A stretch of DNA of 51,331 nt, from the IMG/VR virus record IMGVR_UViG_3300032294_001446, positions 1-51,331 of that record. One strand, written 5' to 3'. Source of the DNA: a virus. The notes beneath the pieces were generated by a model. That model ran no database searches, had not been told where the DNA came from, and worked only from the letters and a program-made list of their open reading frames with translations. The translations under genes were made by a program, and so were the position numbers. Shown here one piece after another: positions 39,001 to 46,408 of the stretch (position 1 is its first letter; each line of letters starts with the position of its first letter).

Positions 39001-42000
39001 ATTACTGGTCTAAGTATCGCACCAGTACCATTTCCTTCTGCAATAATTTCTGGAATTGAATAGTACTCTGATCCAGTGCTTAAAACTTGAACATCAATTA
39101 TTCTACCATTTGAAACAATGGGATTTAATTGTGCATTTTTTCCATTTTTAACAGTAATTAATGGTTTTTTATGTAAGTTTAAAGTATTTGAACCATATTC
39201 AGTGCCATTTTCATATAAGTATGAACCTACAATTTCGCCAGTAACAATCGGAGTAAATGTAAAACTACCCGTAAATGTAGATCCATAAGATACATTTGCT
39301 GTAACTTGAATAGGAGGATATTCAAAAATATGATATCCAGATCCAGTAGAATTAATATTTACAACCTTATCTCTAACAAGATCGGTAGTTACCGTAGACC
39401 CAACTCCAACATCAATTAATTTAAATGTGTTAGAATCAATAGTTTTTATTGAATAACTGGATGTTGTTGATAAACCAGAAATTTCCGTTTCCGTTGAAGA
39501 ATAGACAACAACATCACCAGTTTTAAAACCATGATTCTTAAAAGTAATAGTATTGTAATCTGTAGAAATTCCAGATGTTTTAACTCTTAGTTTTCTATAT
39601 TGATATCCAGATCCACCTTCTAAAACCTTTACATTTCTAATGGTTTTCTTAGATAATGTTCTAAACTTATGGATGCCAGAAAATGAAGTAGAGGTTGAAA
39701 ACCCAATTGTGTTAATGCCAGACAAATAATCAGATTCTGTATTAAAAAGTTTAATTGTCCTGGTATTTACAAATTTAGCAATATATTCATCACCACTTAC
39801 TAATGTACCAGTTGGGGTATTTGATACGTCACCAAAAGTTCCAACCAATAAGGGATTATTTCCATTTTGATTATAAATTATTCTCTCCCCATCAGCAAAA
39901 TTATGAAAAGTTTGGAATGTGATAGTTTCATCAGTTAAATCTATACCACCTCCAATTGTAAGTGCTCTGCTATCAAATTGAACTTCTCTAAATCTTTCTC
40001 CTATAATTGGTTCTAAAATACAACCAGATCCATTACCACCAGTTAAAGTAATTGAAATGACAGTATCAACGTCAAAGTCCTGTGGATCGACATAAACCGA
40101 TTTTACACTTCCAATAATAATTGGATCAACAAGAGCAGTAACTCCTGTTCCAGTCGTTGAACCAGAAGAAATTATAATTCTTGGTGGATTAATAACATCA
40201 TAGTCTTTACCAGAATTTAATACATTAAATTCTTTAATTGGACCATAATAAATCTTATCCAATGATTCTGGACAAGAAATTTCTACGCCATCAATCAAAA
40301 GACCAATTCCACCTATTACATTATTGATTGACCTTCTTAGAGATGTTCCATAATTTGATGTAATTTTTTCTATTGGAAATTTTCTTAAAATTTTATTTGG
40401 TGAAATATTTCTATTCTCATGTCTTTTTAGTGTAAAAATATGAGTTCCGGAAGTTGGTCGTTCTCCAAATTTGACATATTCCGATCCACTAAGAAGTGAT
40501 TTTGATGCATATAATCTTATACCATTAGTCCCGACTAATCTTACATAATATTCAAATCCAGATATTAAACCAGAAAGTGGGTTACTGGATGTATATACAA
40601 CAATATCACCATCAATAAATCTTACATTTGATGGAAATCTAATGATCGAATATGCCTGAGCAACATTATCATAATCATCAAGATAAGTTGATGATCCATC
40701 AGGTATACTAGATTCTACAATTTGATCATTAATCTGATATGATGGTAGGGAGTTTGATGCTACATATCCTTCCTTATCTAGATTGTTATAAACGTTTAAT
40801 GTATTTGAAATATAATTGTTATTTCCCAGTAAAAGAGGGACATTTGCACTTGTTGCCTTTTTTATTTTTCTTCTAATATCATAAGACTGGGTTGAGATTG
40901 GTAAAAATCCAGAAATATTACTTAGAATAACTTGATTTAATGCAGTATTGATACTAGTAACCACTGCATTTGCGGAAGCAATATTATTGCTGTATGCATA
41001 TAAAATATCAACGATGTCACCTTCTTTTAGGGTAGACTTATCAATGATACTCAATAAAGTAAAGGTTGATCCAGAAATATTCGATACTTGATATCTAGTG
41101 CTTGTATTATAAATCCAAGAATTTGCAAATACTTCTTTGTAAGTTTTATCACCAGATGTGGGATTGTTAATAATCTCTCCAAGATTTTTAACTCTTATTT
41201 CTTCGCCTTCATCAATAAGAGAAACATTTCCTACTTCTTCAAACTCAGAAATAACTCCTGTTATACGTAAGTCAACTCTTTTTGATAAATCGCCATTTTC
41301 ATATCCAAAAATAGTTTCATTTGATCTAATATCAGATGCAATTGATATTGAATTAGTAATTCCGGTACATCCAAAAAATTGATTAATACTTTTTGAAGTA
41401 TATTCAATAATATTATCTCCCGATATCAGTGTACCAGTTTGCCCAAATCCAATAGTAGAATCAACAGAAATAATTGAAGATCCAACAGAAACAAATTCTA
41501 AAACTTTTGTTTTACCAGGAATTGTAAAAATGCCTTCAATCAAATCTCTATCATTATAACCAACAAATAAACCTAATTGATAGTATGTTTCATTATTTTT
41601 TGTAAAAATTTCAACCTCAGATACTGATGCATTAGTTTTTGTATCAGTTGATTTAAATATGGTCTGCCCTTCTAAGTTTAACGGATTACCTGAAATATTT
41701 TTAGTTACAATAACTTCTCTTCTGATATAATCGGCAGATGATGGTTTAATTAATCTTCCTTCAAGATCTAGAACATTTGCACCTACACCATATAAAACCT
41801 TGAAGAGAATTTTTACAGACTCTTCAATACCTTTGGATTGATAAAAATCTCTTGCATGTTTAATAAAATTTCCTACATCAAGGTCAGAAACAAAATCATA
41901 ATTTTCTAAACCTGGTGTAAAGGTATATTTTAATTTTTTATAAAATTCTTGTAAGAATAATACACTTAAATTAGTTACAGTTGAAGTTCTATTATGACTT

Positions 42001-42461
42001 GCTGCCGTAGTTTTTGAGAAGGTTAAGCTTTGTTTATTGACATTTGTATCAAATTCGGAAATAGCAATATTGTTATAATTAGTAATTCCACTGAATCCAC
42101 GTACACAACCGGTAAAAGTATTTGTTGTAATGCCAGTATATGTAATAATTTCATCATCTATTTTTAATAATCCATATTCAGATGGAAAACCCTTTGTGGA
42201 AGTAACAGTAACAATTCCAGCAGAGGATGATACATCATATACTAATGATGTTTGACCAGTAACAACTTCTGGAACTAAATTATCAAGTTTCAAATATTGA
42301 TCTAAGTTTTCAGCAATATCTACAGTTCCACCCTGAAATTCTTGGGAAATATAGTACTGTTTAAAAAATTCAGTCGCCTTTGGAAAATCCGAAACTATAA
42401 ATTCTGGAAGTTGACTTTCAATAATTCTATTGATTTGTACTCTCTTCTCAAAATCTGACAT
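30078..42461 (-). CDS. gp7: Giant gp7-like baseplate wedge protein, 4127 aa
   Basis: Four times the length of T4 gp7 (1032). Orthology is shown by residues near 205-225, where HARDFYQSKGIEESVKILFK followed by VLYG matches YDFYSTKGIEASYKFLFKVLY of T4 gp7, and by position between gp6 and gp8. The N-terminus is typical of cyanophages (QLPEFIVSDFPKATEFFKQY). The rest is a very long beta-rich chain with repeated lipocalin-like or Ig-like units, for example HGFKTGDVVVYSS / YNTGDKIFYTSTQVASGL / FNTGEELVYTP repeats and GFGYTIAPNLI-type repeats near the C-terminus. No frameshift is apparent over 12.4 kb. A wedge initiator with large surface extensions. Confidence 0.93.
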   Translation of the reverse strand: MSDFEKRVQINRIIESQLPEFIVSDFPKATEFFKQYYISQEFQGGTVDIAENLDQYLKLDNLVPEVVTGQTSLVYDVSSSAGIVTVTSTKGFPSEYGLLKIDDEIITYTGITTNTFTGCVRGFSGITNYNNIAISEFDTNVNKQSLTFSKTTAASHNRTSTVTNLSVLFLQEFYKKLKYTFTPGLENYDFVSDLDVGNFIKHARDFYQSKGIEESVKILFKVLYGVGANVLDLEGRLIKPSSADYIRREVIVTKNISGNPLNLEGQTIFKSTDTKTNASVSEVEIFTKNNETYYQLGLFVGYNDRDLIEGIFTIPGKTKVLEFVSVGSSIISVDSTIGFGQTGTLISGDNIIEYTSKSINQFFGCTGITNSISIASDIRSNETIFGYENGDLSKRVDLRITGVISEFEEVGNVSLIDEGEEIRVKNLGEIINNPTSGDKTYKEVFANSWIYNTSTRYQVSNISGSTFTLLSIIDKSTLKEGDIVDILYAYSNNIASANAVVTSINTALNQVILSNISGFLPISTQSYDIRRKIKKATSANVPLLLGNNNYISNTLNVYNNLDKEGYVASNSLPSYQINDQIVESSIPDGSSTYLDDYDNVAQAYSIIRFPSNVRFIDGDIVVYTSSNPLSGLISGFEYYVRLVGTNGIRLYASKSLLSGSEYVKFGERPTSGTHIFTLKRHENRNISPNKILRKFPIEKITSNYGTSLRRSINNVIGGIGLLIDGVEISCPESLDKIYYGPIKEFNVLNSGKDYDVINPPRIIISSGSTTGTGVTALVDPIIIGSVKSVYVDPQDFDVDTVISITLTGGNGSGCILEPIIGERFREVQFDSRALTIGGGIDLTDETITFQTFHNFADGERIIYNQNGNNPLLVGTFGDVSNTPTGTLVSGDEYIAKFVNTRTIKLFNTESDYLSGINTIGFSTSTSFSGIHKFRTLSKKTIRNVKVLEGGSGYQYRKLRVKTSGISTDYNTITFKNHGFKTGDVVVYSSTETEISGLSTTSSYSIKTIDSNTFKLIDVGVGSTVTTDLVRDKVVNINSTGSGYHIFEYPPIQVTANVSYGSTFTGSFTFTPIVTGEIVGSYLYENGTEYGSNTLNLHKKPLITVKNGKNAQLNPIVSNGRIIDVQVLSTGSEYYSIPEIIAEGNGTGAILRPVINDGKIIDVIVINSGIGYDGSNTVIRVKPRGSGAIFDTSVRDLTVNDAERYAIYSRTLNTKIFSSLNKNLTDDSLVYGIYGYSEDLASNYFDNGISHSPIIGWAYDGSPIYGPYGYSNPNDIQSGVRLLNPSYSLNAGNISNRPSFTSGFFIEDFEYTGNGDLDRHNGRFCKTPEFPNGVYAYFASVTRSVTSNKLEPLYPYFIGNTFRFSFIEENSYLNQSFDFNSSNLIRNTLPYKLNDEYANYDFLVEPYEILPQVSVIESVKSGSVNSIDIIDGGTGYRIGESVNFDEEGTEGTGLRAEISELIGKNITKIETSLETYTSCVFVPDTNQSVSAYYRSGFDLLNNDTVLISGLSTSINNLSGSKSVGFTTETVGLAITMSSYSSTPGGKSEDIFVTTRPTVSIGGSILIKSNLGVEIVKVLNDYNNGVLKVKRFASAGVAHTYGSSLNVINDKVTINSKSKILPFDSKPNDLVYFNAKNSVGLGTTPGGAVYKTFTVGVTSETVSIPHRTIYLPNHPFKTGQRLTFTKSDVGGVDSLIVGNDSTSLNTFQIPNTFTLTSDVYVINKGKNYVGLVTQVGLTTNSEGLYFYGDGTDNSEYLLKTNYNQVTGQIDRIVTTVSTAQSHGLLNNDSIKLTVLPNVIVGVGTTSALTLTFNENDKKMLVNPVGVNSSQINLSSNTITIANHGYNTGDKIFYTSTQVASGLETGSYYVIKDNSNQFRLAETLYETISPNEKVVNIVGTGASIHTFALINPSINVVKNSTIQFNLGDSSLNGYKLKIFKDVEFKNEFISAGDSRNFNVVGVGTVGFGTASLSIKCTENTPSKLFYALEKSGYISTADKEVINYSQIKYVDSEYNGTYSIFGVSTDSFKISPTQVPFVLKYTSDQTDKLEYSTKSSTAINGSIGKIKIISEGFNFKKLPKFKDITTEEGQDANIVAVSTSIGRIKNVRIKDVGYEYPSDKTLTPEAFISPIINLDNSNTIDVIDIVSGGSRYLTAPDLLLWNDKTKTVVDSSSLIAITPSGAISEVNQIAPIYGLKSDQHKIIAINNSNGAGISSIVTGIAGVATCTLSTPILGFTAPLFADGDEIFVEGIDLIDNGTGYNSENYDYRFFKVQSYVNSNPAVLTFAVVDELGVGLSTNPGIAKTFQSGYASIINKKHYPEINVIKKRAAFALNEQLFVNTGTGFVERDLYVSSIRDEYIKVNGSYLLKKGDQIKGKVSGAISDVSSVNQNKSKFKIDYSSKQKIGWRNDIGKLSEDYQVTPDNDYYQNLSYSIKSPITWDKFVSPVNSIIHPAGLKNFADVGIISSTRASVGLSGTTNSIAVLDIFGEKRVDIINNFDNVVDYDTRINPEQSKFLKLQNRKLTDYTECRTNRVLIHDDISDRFSSRGFEDPFVEIEEIDTIDTHVRYTIQIVDPDTYDTQITELVLQTTTLDSILFEKYSAYTNELLGEFSANVDDSGRKTLIFTPTNRFTRDHDIKVLKKTFASTETRTGIGTNTFGSINLIGSNIIGISSVGTANSIRTLAQFSSASFNGLFANIEVTNNLSKEVNYIEAALDFDGSNTYLSEYYFDTQTQSYSSSSIGLVTAIYDSTAGIVSFRVQNEENNLIDVRASIVGFAATSSGIGTYRFLVNGQPAGSERSVKLESTVGVGTTSVMVGTFDLSLISTVSSIVRVSSGSSSAIHQVSILSDTDNVTVVPGPFSPANNVTGLGTFGGEVIGNKFYLNFYPDYSSSNTRIQGFNEVFYTYSDFENTPSVLTYGKSSQSVFLSSYDSINGTRANKVNFTLKHEGTPIYKKTFDPSDTATLNFATGVFTIRNHFFNTGEELVYTPKSSFIGVGQSAMGIGATANYLGIVTNILPNVVYPIALTPDTFKLATQKSYAALGIGVTFTSAGLGNAHELEMNKKLSKSVISLDGIVQQPITFTPISHSLQYNSGSISAGIATFNLSGISSIQPRDILKIDDEYMKVIEVGVSSNTGGNITGIINSSGIATFPTVSVVRASAGSTATTHNDGSRVQVYRGSFNIVGTEIWFVDPPKGNTRARRDASNLPYVRAQYAGRTFLRSNYDTNMVFDDVSDQFTGIGKTYTMTVEGINTTGVSIGNGILFINGVFQTPTTINNAGNNYEFANDNVAGISSVVFTGITSTDGTYIKSDFDINQNQLPRGGLIVSLGSTPGLGYAPLVGAKVRAVLSGLGTVTSITGISHTGPGQSISTASYNNQTGIIEITTATNHGFVGGDRIKLVGLGFTCPSGAGIVSYFPSRGLDYSYDIVNIISSNSFTANVGTSTLPHSYIGFGTVFPWYDLNYGSGYRGTVSIGITDSNHTGTAATITATVGAGGTLSFTVVGGGSSYVEPYISIPEPIYENLPVIGVSRVGVGSTTATGSNLLMNVKIGPSPSTVGIGSTLFLVESFQISRPGYAFQVGDIFKPVGLVTAKDYTQPLQEFQLEVVETFQDFFSSWSFGEMNYIDSISTLQNGSRTRFPLFYNGQLLSFEVDPNNPLSGAINLDAVLLIFVNGVIQEPSYAYRFFGGTSFEFTEAPKSSDKVDIFFYIGQNGVDISIIDVNETIKIGDDVFVRKNPFYPAISDQDRDRTIVDINGSDTVETDLYVGTGINETNYRPIEWIKQKIDKYIKGDVIYKTRDSLEPLVYPTAKIIGDINTGSSNIFVDNAQFFNYEENNYGITITSVDGLIVQGSDPISAGFTATVSAAGTISAITITNPGLGYSTNVPIKISNPRVGVGTFVLESVGLGVGIGIGTTATAIANVSGGKVVSITITNPGFGYTIAPNLIAEVPAATTEEITGIANVQGFSGIITGISTTTGTGGHPLALKINFRANASDANDLQPGYPIFVYNTTVGNGVTSVNSGDSSVVGIGTSFLDNVYIVNSKINFGPNAEIICNIKSNSNVAGISTTGSTTLPLGNISWGRLYNFSSRSNPISIGVTGLVVDSGLSTFPTIQRRTFGLRNSGAIRKLSNL

Positions 42462-42464
42462 ATT

Positions 42465-44390
42465 TTATTTCCTCTCGATGTCTCCGTTAGAATAGCTTGA
42501 AGTATAGTAGTCTCTTGTAAAAGTAACTCCGGAAATATCTTCTCCAGAAGCAATAACATCTCTAATCATATTTATCTCACTATTCGAAATGTCAAAACTT
42601 AAATACAAATCTTTCAATCCAACAACATCATTGGAATCTGGAAATGCCTGAACTTCAATAATTTCATTATCTGCGACAGTTGACGTAATATTAATCGTGT
42701 TAACAATAATTTCACCAGTTGTATAATTAACAGTGCCAATAGATTTTAAAACAACTGTATTTTGACCTTTTTCTGTCTGTCTAATAACTGCCAGATCACC
42801 TTTTCCACTATCATCTAATTTTCCACTTATATCTTTTTTTGGAACATCTGTGAAATAAACAATATCATCAGAACCTTGAACTTTAAATCCTGTACTCTTA
42901 ATATTAAATCCTTCTGGATTAATGTGGAAACGATTTCCAAAGCATAACTCGTATTGTGCAAATTGATTAACGAGAACTTTCATATCCCTTCTAATTCTAA
43001 CCTTAGTAATATTAGAAGTAATTGAATTATCAACCCTATCAATTAATTGAACGACCTTACTATACTTAAATCTACCGCCAAAGCGATTCATTTCTACGTT
43101 TTTAGAATATTCCGTTAATGCTGAGGTAATAGATGTTTTTAAATTATTTACATCAGAAACCTGATTTGTATTATAATAAACTGATGAATCTATCTCAACA
43201 TACAGAATTTTAAGATCAATTATTTGTTGATTAATTCCAGCAATTGAATATTGCTTTAACCTGTTTAAAATATTTTGCTTATCAAAATCAGAAACATATG
43301 TTCCATTTTTTGGTTTAATACTAATCTGAACTTTACCATATTGTGGTGGCACTAAATCTTCCCCTCCCACCACAGAAACGGATTCTGTATTTGGATATAT
43401 TGATTGTATAATTGCCTCATAATCACGAGAAGTCACTGCCCTGTATTGTGCCGAATAAAGTCTTGGAGCAAAATATTTGACAGATGCTATTGGTTCAATT
43501 TCTCCACCATTTGAAGATTTTTCAATTGTATTGACTGTAATCGTTCCTGATGGAATTACACGAATATTAGAAGCATCTACAAAATTTCCTTGAAAATCAA
43601 ATACGGATGCACCATTACCCCTTTCACCATCGGTCACAATATATTTTGCGGTAATGACTGAATTATTTTCAAGTTTCTTACCAAAATATCCATCTCCAAA
43701 AAGAAGTTCATATTTCTCATCTTGAACTTCTTGAACCAAATAAATTTCAGAATTCTTGTTTAATCGTAGAATATTATCTACTTTATAATATTCTCTTCCT
43801 ATTCCAGTATCATTAATGCCTTTCACATAAACAACAAGATTTGCAATATCGATATTTGGGTTATCAAGAATAAATCTTTGATCCTGAGAGTTATCGACCG
43901 TCCACTGTTTTGTTAATAAATTTCCTTGATAAATGTATACTGGAGCAGTAGAAGATCCAAATTTTGCTACTCCATTTTTTACCGTAGTAGTAATATCTTC
44001 GGAAATTGAAAATCTATATGATGTATTATCATACGATCCTACACACACCAGACCCGCTTGTAGAGTTAGAAAGGGACTTGCGGTAGTGGTAGGTACTTCG
44101 AATGTAATTGCTGCCTTAGAGGCGGTTTTAGATCGTGGTACGTAACCAATATTTCTTGCTAGTGAAACAACATTCTCCCTTAAAGTTGCCGAATCTAGGA
44201 AGGATTCATTAACAACCATATTGGAGTTAAATGCTGTAATATAAGTATTATATGCGAGAGTATCAATTAAGACAGAAAAATTAGATCCTTCAAAATCAAA
44301 ATCCGTGAAATTTGAATTTGCGCGAAGGTAATCTTTAATCTGTGTTTTAATCTGATCGAAATCTAGATTTGTAAATTGTGTAAAAGGCAT
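42465..44390 (-). CDS. gp6: Baseplate wedge protein gp6
   Basis: 641 residues (T4 660). N-terminal FTNLDFDQIKTQIKDYLRAN and FSVLIDTLAYNTYITAFNSN are diagnostic of gp6, as is VVSLARNIGYVPRSK. Forms the inner iris of the baseplate with gp7, gp25 and gp53. Placed one base after gp25. Confidence 0.97.
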   Translation of the reverse strand: MPFTQFTNLDFDQIKTQIKDYLRANSNFTDFDFEGSNFSVLIDTLAYNTYITAFNSNMVVNESFLDSATLRENVVSLARNIGYVPRSKTASKAAITFEVPTTTASPFLTLQAGLVCVGSYDNTSYRFSISEDITTTVKNGVAKFGSSTAPVYIYQGNLLTKQWTVDNSQDQRFILDNPNIDIANLVVYVKGINDTGIGREYYKVDNILRLNKNSEIYLVQEVQDEKYELLFGDGYFGKKLENNSVITAKYIVTDGERGNGASVFDFQGNFVDASNIRVIPSGTITVNTIEKSSNGGEIEPIASVKYFAPRLYSAQYRAVTSRDYEAIIQSIYPNTESVSVVGGEDLVPPQYGKVQISIKPKNGTYVSDFDKQNILNRLKQYSIAGINQQIIDLKILYVEIDSSVYYNTNQVSDVNNLKTSITSALTEYSKNVEMNRFGGRFKYSKVVQLIDRVDNSITSNITKVRIRRDMKVLVNQFAQYELCFGNRFHINPEGFNIKSTGFKVQGSDDIVYFTDVPKKDISGKLDDSGKGDLAVIRQTEKGQNTVVLKSIGTVNYTTGEIIVNTINITSTVADNEIIEVQAFPDSNDVVGLKDLYLSFDISNSEINMIRDVIASGEDISGVTFTRDYYTSSYSNGDIERK

Positions 44391-44391
44391 T

Positions 44392-44793
44392 TTATCTTGT
44401 TGCCTCTAGTAAGAATGAAAATTGTTGTGTTGGGAAATCTTGCCCAATTATATCAAATATAATAGTCACTTCGAATTCATTATTATCTGGTCTTGGTTCA
44501 ACTTCAACTTGAACATTATCAACTCTATTCTCAAAATTATTAATTGTTGTTTTAATTTGATCTTCAATTACCGAAGCAGATCCGTAATCGACAAATTCAA
44601 ATAAACTTCTACGAACATCAGTTCCCAACAGTGAATTAAAAAATCTTTCTGTTGGGATTGTTTCTACTAAATTGCGGACAGATCTAGAAATCGCCCTCTC
44701 ATTAATCAAGACAGGAAGATCTTTTGTCACCGGATGTGGTTCAAAAGAAAAACTAATATCCTTAAAAGATCTGGATATTCGTGTGACTGCCAT
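44392..44793 (-). CDS. gp25: Baseplate wedge protein gp25
   Basis: 133 residues, equal to T4 gp25 (132). Contains RSVRNLVETIPTERFFNSLL and GTDVRRSLFE, the gp25 core signature with the EPR-like motif (VEVEPRPDN). It initiates sheath assembly. First gene of the gp25-gp6-gp7 late unit, preceded by a TATAAATA element. Confidence 0.97.
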   Translation of the reverse strand: MAVTRISRSFKDISFSFEPHPVTKDLPVLINERAISRSVRNLVETIPTERFFNSLLGTDVRRSLFEFVDYGSASVIEDQIKTTINNFENRVDNVQVEVEPRPDNNEFEVTIIFDIIGQDFPTQQFSFLLEATR

Positions 44794-44814
44794 TGATGAA
44801 TAGATTTTCTTGAT

Positions 44815-44822
44815 TATTTATA
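44815..44822 (-). promoter_or_regulatory. Late promoter TATAAATA upstream of gp25
   Basis: An exact late octamer on the minus strand, 22 bases before the gp25 ATG. It would drive gp25, gp6 and gp7. Confidence 0.8.
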
Positions 44823-44823
44823 C

Positions 44824-45063
44824 CTAGTGCCAGGAAGATCCATAGTTTGGTTCAGTCCCATAATCCCAATCATCGTAGTCTTCGTCATTGCGAATTTTTT
44901 CATGTAATTCAGTTTGTTTTTTAAGGTCATGACGTGGTGCAGAGTCGTTCATTACCTCTTGAATCACTCTTTTTGGTTGTTCACTGTAATCAGTTACAAG
45001 TTTTGTGGTCCCCCAAACCTCATACATGTAATTTGAATCTCTATCGACTGGTAAATTAGACAT
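44824..45063 (-). CDS. Small acidic hypothetical protein, 79 aa
   Basis: ATG at 45061-45063 with AGGAG six bases upstream. Sequence is hydrophilic, with an acidic tyrosine-rich tail (NDEDYDDWDYGTEPNYGSSW). Conserved-looking but not recognised. The leader has a hairpin adjoining the ribosome binding site (45072-45093). Confidence 0.75.
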   Translation of the reverse strand: MSNLPVDRDSNYMYEVWGTTKLVTDYSEQPKRVIQEVMNDSAPRHDLKKQTELHEKIRNDEDYDDWDYGTEPNYGSSWH

Positions 45064-45071
45064 TTTAGCTC

Positions 45072-45093
45072 CTGTTTTAAACGAATAAAACAG
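45072..45093 (-). promoter_or_regulatory. Leader hairpin adjoining the ribosome binding site of the 79-aa gene
   Basis: An 8-bp perfect stem (CTGTTTTA / TAAAACAG, loop TTCGTT). The last three bases of the 3' arm are part of CAGGAG, the ribosome binding site, so folding would partly mask it. Could modulate translation or stabilise the RNA 5' end. Confidence 0.4.
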
Positions 45094-45103
45094 AACTTTT
45101 ATA

Positions 45104-45123
45104 AAGGAGGTTGCTATCTCCTT
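45104..45123 (-). terminator. Weak stem-loop after speD
   Basis: A 6-bp stem (AAGGAG / CTCCTT, 8-base loop), eight bases after the speD stop codon and followed by TATAAAAG. Without a real T tract it is at best a partial terminator. The TATAAAAG itself resembles a degenerate late promoter. Confidence 0.35.
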
Positions 45124-45131
45124 ATGTCTAT

Positions 45132-45458
45132 TTAACGATCGACTTCACGCAGCGAATAAGAGTCTGAATTAAGGTATTTGAGTATTTCTAGGGCGATTAA
45201 TTTGGGATTTCCTTCACCACAAGTGTACACATCTACCGCTAAACACCCATTTTCAGGCCAAGTATGGCAGGAAACATGACTTTCTGCAAGTGCAATCACG
45301 ACTGTACATCCTTGTGGTATGAAACAGTGTGAAAAGACGTTCAAGACGGTCATTTTCGCACGTTCAATACCATTTAACATTGCATTTTGAAGCGATTGCA
45401 CATCATTAATCGCTTCAAAATTAACATCATACACCTCTAAGAGCAGGTGCTTACCCAT
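45132..45458 (-). CDS. speD: S-adenosylmethionine decarboxylase proenzyme SpeD (auxiliary metabolic gene)
   Basis: 108 residues from the ATG at 45456-45458; an in-frame TTG five codons earlier (45473) is an alternative start. Family features: MGKHLLLEVYD at the N-terminus, self-cleavage site E59|S60 in ALAESHVSCHTWPENG generating the pyruvoyl group, His65, and Cys80 in VYTCGEGNPK. These fall at the Ser63/His68/Cys83 spacing of the bacterial class 1B enzyme. It makes decarboxylated AdoMet for spermidine synthesis and is a known cyanophage host-like gene. Lies downstream of the 196-aa gene without an obvious ribosome binding site. Confidence 0.95.
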   Translation of the reverse strand: MGKHLLLEVYDVNFEAINDVQSLQNAMLNGIERAKMTVLNVFSHCFIPQGCTVVIALAESHVSCHTWPENGCLAVDVYTCGEGNPKLIALEILKYLNSDSYSLREVDR

Positions 45459-45496
45459 TGAATATTTTTTCAACTCAGGATTTTGTAAAAATTTAT

Positions 45497-46087
45497 TTAT
45501 TTGATGTAAAAACCTTTGCGAAGATAGTCTTGATCTTTGATAAAGGTCATATTTTCCTTCTTCTCATCATCCCAAACGGGTATCGCAACTGAATTTCCAT
45601 AACGAAAGTCAGGATTGCGTCGAAAATGAACTTCGATTAACTTATCAGCGATAAATTCACAGTTAATCCAGGCATAATCTCCCTTTAAATTTTTTAAAAT
45701 CTCAGGAAAATCAACCTTTTGATCTATTTTTTCCCATTTTTGCCACTTATAATAAGGATCAGAAGAGTCCTTTGTACCTAAAACAACTAATTCTGATTCT
45801 TGATGATGAAAATCGACACTCAGATGCTCACCTTTGAAGATCTCACACCAAAATTCGGCAGGGTGTATGTGGTCTGTGTGCTTTTCAATCCATTCATTAC
45901 GAGCAAAACGCCCCATTCCAAGTAAATTAAAGGACGGGCGCACAATATAAAAGTCGGGTCTGGGAACAGTAGTCCCAACTGGACCACATGTATATCCCAA
46001 AACCCGACTTAGAAACAGTTTATTATAAACCCAAAGGTCCGATGGATGTATATAATTCCATTCATCGTTACCATTTAGGTTATACAT
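45497..46087 (-). CDS. Conserved cyanophage hypothetical protein, 196 aa
   Basis: ATG overlaps the stop codon of the 50-aa gene (TAATG). A compact soluble protein rich in Trp, Tyr and Phe, with HPSDLWVYNKLFLSRVLGYT, IVRPSFNLLGMGRFARNEWI, DHIHPAEFWCEIFKGEHLSV and a C-terminal YLRKGFYIK. The RPSFNLLGMG and PAEFWCEIF..G.H pattern suggests a globular enzyme-like fold, but I cannot name a family. Co-transcribed with the glycosyltransferase and speD. Confidence 0.82.
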   Translation of the reverse strand: MYNLNGNDEWNYIHPSDLWVYNKLFLSRVLGYTCGPVGTTVPRPDFYIVRPSFNLLGMGRFARNEWIEKHTDHIHPAEFWCEIFKGEHLSVDFHHQESELVVLGTKDSSDPYYKWQKWEKIDQKVDFPEILKNLKGDYAWINCEFIADKLIEVHFRRNPDFRYGNSVAIPVWDDEKKENMTFIKDQDYLRKGFYIK

Positions 46088-46239
46088 TAACCTTTACCTT
46101 GTCCCCTATATTTTTTACGAGCCCCATTGCGAGAAGACGCTGCATACTTAGTTCCACCTCCATCGCCTTGGCGAGACTTCTTAGGAGGACCTGGAATATA
46201 AGACGTGCGCTTGTTGAGACCACCAGTTGCTTTTGCCAT
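46087..46239 (-). CDS. Small basic protein, 50 aa
   Basis: ATG at 46237-46239. Almost wholly Lys/Arg/Gly/Ser, with SYIPGPPKKSRQGDGGGTKY and ending NGARKKYRGQGKG; probably disordered and nucleic-acid binding. Overlaps the next ATG by one base. A similar short basic protein is common in cyanophages; no function known. Confidence 0.78.
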   Translation of the reverse strand: MAKATGGLNKRTSYIPGPPKKSRQGDGGGTKYAASSRNGARKKYRGQGKG

Positions 46240-46242
46240 TGT

Positions 46243-46407
46243 TTAATTCTCCAAATAAATTTCAGTTTCAAGTTCGCTTGGATTTGGAGAACCTGTCTGA
46301 TAGAACTGTTGAGACAGATCCTCCATAGTATCGAAGTATTCTTCCTCTGTAAGATTCTGAAAAATTTTACGACCCTTACAGAGAATATTATACCGCTCTT
46401 GTGTCAT
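46243..46407 (-). CDS. Small hypothetical protein, 54 aa
   Basis: Start taken at ATG 46405-46407, one base after the glycosyltransferase stop codon; a longer reading would lie inside that gene. Sequence MTQERYNILCKGRKIFQNLT then EEEYFDTMEDLSQQFYQTGS. Looks helical; not recognised. Confidence 0.75.
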   Translation of the reverse strand: MTQERYNILCKGRKIFQNLTEEEYFDTMEDLSQQFYQTGSPNPSELETEIYLEN

Positions 46408-46408
46408 C

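Noticed and set aside
45459-45473. TTG start for SpeD giving MKKYS at the N-terminus
   Set aside because: The ATG-started form begins exactly at the conserved GKHLLLE; the TTG cannot be excluded and is mentioned as an alternative.
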